The translations under genes were made by a program, and so were the position numbers. From Pararge aegeria (Eukaryota; Arthropoda; Insecta; Lepidoptera; Nymphalidae), in the NCBI RefSeq assembly GCF_905163445.1, contig NC_053187.1, forward strand, positions 6,944,001-7,008,000: a stretch of DNA of 64,000 nt. The letters are read 5' to 3'. Under the pieces are notes generated by a model. The model saw only the letters and a program-made list of their open reading frames with translations, did no database searches and was not told where the DNA came from. The stretch's first letter is position 1, and each line of letters starts with the position of its first letter. Of this stretch, positions 59,856 to 64,000 are shown in pieces.

Positions 59856-61310
59856 ATGATTTCCAAAGTAAGAGAATTTAATATAAAATTACATTGGTAT
59901 TTTATCGCATATCGATAAAAATAATAAGTATATTTTTAATAGTAAATTTAATAAATGGAGTCATTAGATAAATAGCATCAGATAACTTGTCATTAGATAA
60001 AGAGAGAATAAAATGTGCTATATATTTATGAATTGATTGATTACAGATCCTCACCTTCACAACCCTGCTGATGGCAGTCAGCGGGCAGCATTACGCCCAG
60101 GCACCTCATGGTCACGCCACATCATCTCAGTCGATTGTTCGCCACGACATTTCTCACAACCAACAAGGATACAACCACATCCAACCAGTGCACGCTGCCC
60201 CTATTGCCTACCACCAGGCACCAATCATCCACTCCGCTCCAATTGTCCACTCTGCTCCTATCGCTTATAATCGCGCTCCAATCGTCCACTCTGCTCCAAT
60301 CGTCCATTCTGCACCAATCGTTCACTCCGCTCCTATTGTCCACGCTGCCCCAGTTTATCACAGTCAACAAGGATACTCTCAAGGACACGAGGAATACGTA
60401 AGTGTAAATTGTTTGTTTTATTTTATCATGGAAACAATGAACATTGTATGATCAAAACAGTTTCCCATTTCTGTGTGTTACGAAGTGAGCTGCAACCAAA
60501 ACCTTTTCAAGGTCTTACAAGGATCCGCTTCAATTACATATTGGAAAAGAGCAACTGCTGAGTTGCTTGCCGGCTTCTTCTCGGTAGAATCTGACTTCCG
60601 AACCGGTGGTAGAGTCACTACACACAGACAGACTTGACGTTTCAAAAGTGCTTATATTAGGCCTTCTTGAAATAAATGAATTTTGAATTTACATAGCAGT
60701 TAATTATGTTTATGTTAACATAATGTGACATTTGTATTATTGATTGTGTAGTGTGTACCCTTCAAAAATTCAGCATTCAGACTTGTGTTTGAGATTTCGA
60801 TCTGAATCTTATCTTTTTCATTTTATTCACAGGCTCACCCCAAATATGAGTTTGAGTACAGCGTAGCAGACACCCACACCGGTGACATCAAGTCGCAGCA
60901 CGAAGCCCGCGACGGCGACCGCGTGACAGGATCCTACAGTTTACATGAAGCCGACGGTACCGTCCGCACCGTTCATTACAGCGCTGATGACCACACTGGG
61001 TAAGAAAACACAGCAATATCTAACAATATACCATCGAGATCTACCATGCATACGATAGCTTTAAAGCTAGAGACGGATACAGAATATTTGTTTATTCGGA
61101 AAAACTAACGGTGACCGCGGTATTTTCCGAAGACCTACAAAAATCACGATAGAAGTTGCGGTCCTAGCTGAAGACACAGTAGGTAAAGTGGTAAATTTTT
61201 AACACGATTTTTTTTTCAGCTTCAACGCCCAAGTGGAACGATCTGGACACGCACAGCATGTTCAACCAGCTCCCCAACATCAACCTCACTACGTCTTAGC
61301 TCATCACTAA
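59856..61310 (+). CDS. CPR-F: His-rich RR-2 cuticular protein (paralog of D and E)
   Basis: Exons 59856-59867, 60047-60397, 60833-60999, 61220-61310, giving 206 aa; it is the most compact gene of the cluster. The signal peptide is MISKILTFTTLLMAVSG; the mature chain starts QHYAQAPHGHATSSQSIVRHD. The arm (about residues 50-105) is a tandem array of the six-residue unit HSAPIV (nucleotide unit 18 bp, with synonymous drift between copies). The RR-2 domain (about 122-183) reads AHPKYEFEYSVADTHTGD, KSQHEARDGDRVTG, SYSLHEADGTVRTVHYSAD, DHTGFNAQVE. The tail is Gln/His/Pro-rich and ends YVLAHH. Intron phases are 0, 0, 2. Intron 3 contains an antisense SINE. An AATAAA begins only 3 nt after the stop. 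Chitin binding plus His-based sclerotization is inferred from the family. Confidence 0.93.
60515..60695 (-). repeat. SINE family 2 copy in intron 3 of CPR-F
   Basis: TTGCCGGCTTCTTCTCGGTA, CCGAACCGGTGGTAGAGTCA and TTGAAATAAATGAATTTTGA; the least diverged family 2 copy here. Confidence 0.75.
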
Positions 61311-61312
61311 AC

Positions 61313-61318
61313 AATAAA
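61313..61318 (+). terminator. Poly(A) signal of CPR-F (proximal)
   Basis: AATAAA starts 3 nt after the CPR-F stop codon, which would leave a very short 3' UTR. A distal AATAAA at 61519-61524 is the alternative. Confidence 0.5.
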
Positions 61319-62354
61319 ATCAATTATGTAATATTTAAATCAATATAAAAGTACCTCCTCTGTACAAAATCGTTAATCTAGAATTAACGGTGTTTGTTAG
61401 ACTTTTGAGTTGAATTTTTCTATTTCTGTTATATTATTCTTCCTTTTGCATAGTTATCATGGAATCTAGTCTAGTTTACAAGTAGAAATCTACTTTTATG
61501 TGCAATCAATAATGTTTAAATAAATGTTGTCAACAATATATAGTTTGTACTTTGTTATAAACTTCCTTAATATTTTAATTTTTTGATCATTATCATGCCA
61601 ATATAATATTTTACAAACATACTAAATAATAAAGTACACTATATTTTACTCAAATATAATATAAAAAGAGGCAGAAAACTGCGACATAATCAACCACCTC
61701 TCTCAATAAATCAGCTTCCAAATACACAAACATAAAGAAGGACTTTTAATATTTATGATATTATGCACAGATAGTGAATATTACAAAATTAATTAATGCC
61801 CGGTTTTAGAAGTTTGAAAGATTTTGGCATCCAACAGTTTAAGAAAAATATATATTCTTTTTCATTTCATTCTAGCGGCGAAGCCTTCATATTTATTTAT
61901 TTATTTATTTTAAACAAACACATAAAAAGTAATCCAAAGAATACAGATAAAGTCTGTGATTTCCACACTAGGATTCGCTGTGTCGTGGAAATCACTTCAG
62001 TTATGTGGTAAAGCTTTAGGTATTCAACATCGTTATTTTCCCTTACTTAAGATAGTAAGGGGTTTGCTGCTGTCTGCTGAGGAATGTGCTCTATCTAATG
62101 TTTCTGTGGAAAAATAATTTATACATCGATTCACATTTAACGGAGGTTACTCTCCCAAGGGATATGAAGTATCCTGTGTCCTGCTTCATATTATTTACTC
62201 CAAGTTTAAGTGGAGTTCAGTCATTTCGGCGTGATGTGCACAACAGGGCAAAGACTAAGGAAAATACGACAGTTTTGGCTTCAGTAGGAAAAAAACCAAT
62301 TCAAAATAACTGTTATGTTCAGAAATGGCTCTATTATATTTTTATTATAAGTAT

Positions 62355-62685
62355 CGTCATCATCATCGTCATCATTATTATCAACCCATTACGGGCCCAC
62401 AACAGGGCACGGGTTTCTTCCCAGAATGATAAGGGTATAGGGCGAAGTCCACCACGCTGGCTAAGTGCAGATTGGTAGAATTCACACGCCTCTAAAAACA
62501 CCTCTCAGACGTGCAGGATTACTAGCGATGTTTTTCTCCACCATTCAAGCAAGTGATATTTTATCTGCCTTAAATTAAAAACGCACATAACTCATAAAAC
62601 TTGGAGTTGCATGACAGGGATCAAACTAAGTCTTCCGAAAGGGCAGCCAAAGAGTAAATCACTGGGCTATCACCACTTCTTATAA
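62355..62685 (-). repeat. SINE family 1, near full length (antisense)
   Basis: CATCATCGTCATCATTATTA then ACCCATTACGGGCCCACAAC, CCACCACGCTGGCTAAGTGC and GGGCTATCACCACTTCT. Confidence 0.75.
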
Positions 62686-62954
62686 GTATAGAATATAGAA
62701 AATAGATTTGTTTCTTGTAACAAAAGTATGTTATATAAATGGTCTAACTGCGTCACAATGGCGAATGGAAATACTGGACATGGTGTTTAACTGAAATCCA
62801 CGTTCATATTATCTATTCATCCATGAATATTGAAGAATGGATTCCAAATTTCGTTAAGACTTCATACTAATAAGACTTGCATATTATTAAAATGACAGGA
62901 TAAAATAAAAATATACAAGAGGGGAAAAAAATATAACAAACGTAACGTACTACA

Positions 62955-63240
62955 TTAAAAAACATAAATGGAATTGGGTTGGTCATTTAATGAGAAAAAA
63001 AAGAAGAAAATTGGGCCAAAGATATAACAGACTGGTATCCTAGAGACGGTAAGAGAAGAAGGGGAAGACCATCCCGAAGGTGGGAGAGCTAGAGCAAGAC
63101 CTCGGTGGATAAGGAAAACTCATGATCGCGAACCATGGCAGAACCTGGAGGAGGCCTATGCTTAAGCAAGACAATAAAGCGAAACCTTGATAAGTAAATA
63201 CTCTTGATAAGATTGTTGGTAAGGCTATAAATAAAGAAAA
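62955..63240 (+). mobile_element. 3' end of a non-LTR retrotransposon (fragment)
   Basis: The + strand reads KWNWVGHLMR, then across frame breaks TDWYPRDGKRRRGRPSRRW and W-NLEEAYA: the RT tail. Confidence 0.7.
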
Positions 63241-63423
63241 TAAGTACCTCATTTAATACGAGAATCGTGGGAAGTAGCTATTATTCAAATAGTGGTAGAT
63301 TTAGTTTAAGTTTCACTGAATTCTTTATTCTCATTATCGTTTATTATCTGTGTCGGGTCAACAATGTTTGTAAATATTTTTTCGATATACGTTTCAAAAA
63401 AAAATATAAACTATAATTTCTAC

Positions 63424-63448
63424 TATTTTATTTTATTTTATTTTATTG
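63424..63448. repeat. (TTTTA)n short tandem repeat
   Basis: Four to five units of ATTTT/TTTTA in a row in AT-rich intergenic DNA. Confidence 0.85.
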
Positions 63449-63964
63449 TACAGGAAAACTAACAGCTAATAATAAAAAATAAAAAATGAAAATAAAGTAA
63501 TCAAGTAAAGCCAATTACAAGTTTTCACAGATAGAATTTACAAAGTAAGAAAGGAAAATGCTCACACGGGAAGAATAGTACAAAGTTAAAAGAATTATGA
63601 GAAAGTTTAAAGATTTAGTTATAGCTACTTAAAATATTATGAAAGTATTTCAAATGATTGATAAGTCCTGAACAGAAGATTTACTAACTCAATTTAAAAG
63701 ATCTAAAAAATCCATTAGCCATAATTATACGCGCAGAGGTTGTATTGGTATAAAAAAGATCCTTTTTTTTTTTAACTTAGTTTGTTGAATTACTATTGGA
63801 GGCCATTATCTCCTCGTAACCAAAAACAGTAAGTCACCTAAGTCATAACTGAATTTGGTGAACTTGACGATATCTGAAGCCGCTAGACCACACGTTTTTC
63901 CTTTATTGGTTATAAGGATTGAAATAAGCTTGAGCGTCTATTTAGTTAGCGTAATTTTCCTCGT

Positions 63965-64000
63965 AACGTTGCGGTTCTAAGGTGCTGGTATGGCGACCCT
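63965..64000 (+). mobile_element. Start of another LINE 3' fragment, cut by the window end
   Basis: TTCTAAGGTGCTGGTATGGC then GACCCT matches 2283-2308. It is truncated at the window edge. Confidence 0.4.

Noticed and set aside
60122..60401. Alternative frames over CPR-F exon 2
   Set aside because: Low-complexity shadows of the HSAPIV repeats; the RR-linked frame is the real one.
62086..62478. 130-codon + strand open frame
   Set aside because: The second half is an antisense SINE and the first half shows no recognisable protein features.
1..64000. CRISPR arrays, operons, bacterial-type systems
   Set aside because: No regularly spaced repeats with unique spacers, and split genes with GT-AG introns show this is eukaryotic DNA.

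Overview
The window looks like nuclear DNA from a lepidopteran insect (moth or butterfly). It is AT-rich and crowded with short retroelements whose consensus pieces (AAGTAGGCC, CTACCACCGGTTCGG, GCCAGCGTGGTGGACTA, GTGGGACGT-type LINE tails) I know from lepidopteran genomes. All six convincing genes encode secreted cuticular proteins of the CPR family, with a Rebers-Riddiford (RR) chitin-binding domain, mostly RR-2 type. I cannot name the species.

Layout: all six CPR genes lie on the + strand as a dispersed tandem array. CPR-A (7695-16912) is a short RR-2 protein with a 5.2 kb first intron. CPR-B (22712-27171) has an RR domain followed by a tail of about 295 charged residues. CPR-C (43207-46981) is an Ala/Pro/His-rich RR-2 protein. 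CPR-D (47860-50681), CPR-E (54035-56559) and CPR-F (59856-61310) are close paralogs with a His-Ala-Pro-rich N-terminal region. Every gene starts with a very short exon (12-24 nt) that begins the signal peptide, and most have a TATA box 68-90 bp upstream of the ATG (163 bp in CPR-B). CPR-A/B and CPR-C to F differ in where an intron cuts the RR domain: phase 1 at Val-Lys/Gly versus phase 2 at Asn-Gly/Phe. This suggests two lineages brought together in one cluster.

The rest is intergenic or intronic DNA: at least four tRNA-like or SINE families, 3' ends of non-LTR retrotransposons on both strands, a small hAT-like MITE with a perfect 8-bp target duplication (20012-20161), a duplicated low-complexity repeat block (about 32.15-35.1 kb) ending in a perfect 32-bp-arm AT palindrome, and simple repeats including (TG)n and a 19-G run. 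The 16 kb between CPR-B and CPR-C contains no gene I can support.

The genes probably work together as structural cuticle components: the RR domain binds chitin, and the His-rich arms of CPR-D/E/F supply side chains for quinone cross-linking during sclerotization. The least explained sequence is a possible small unrelated gene (about 53152-54024). Its last exon overlaps the core promoter of CPR-E.
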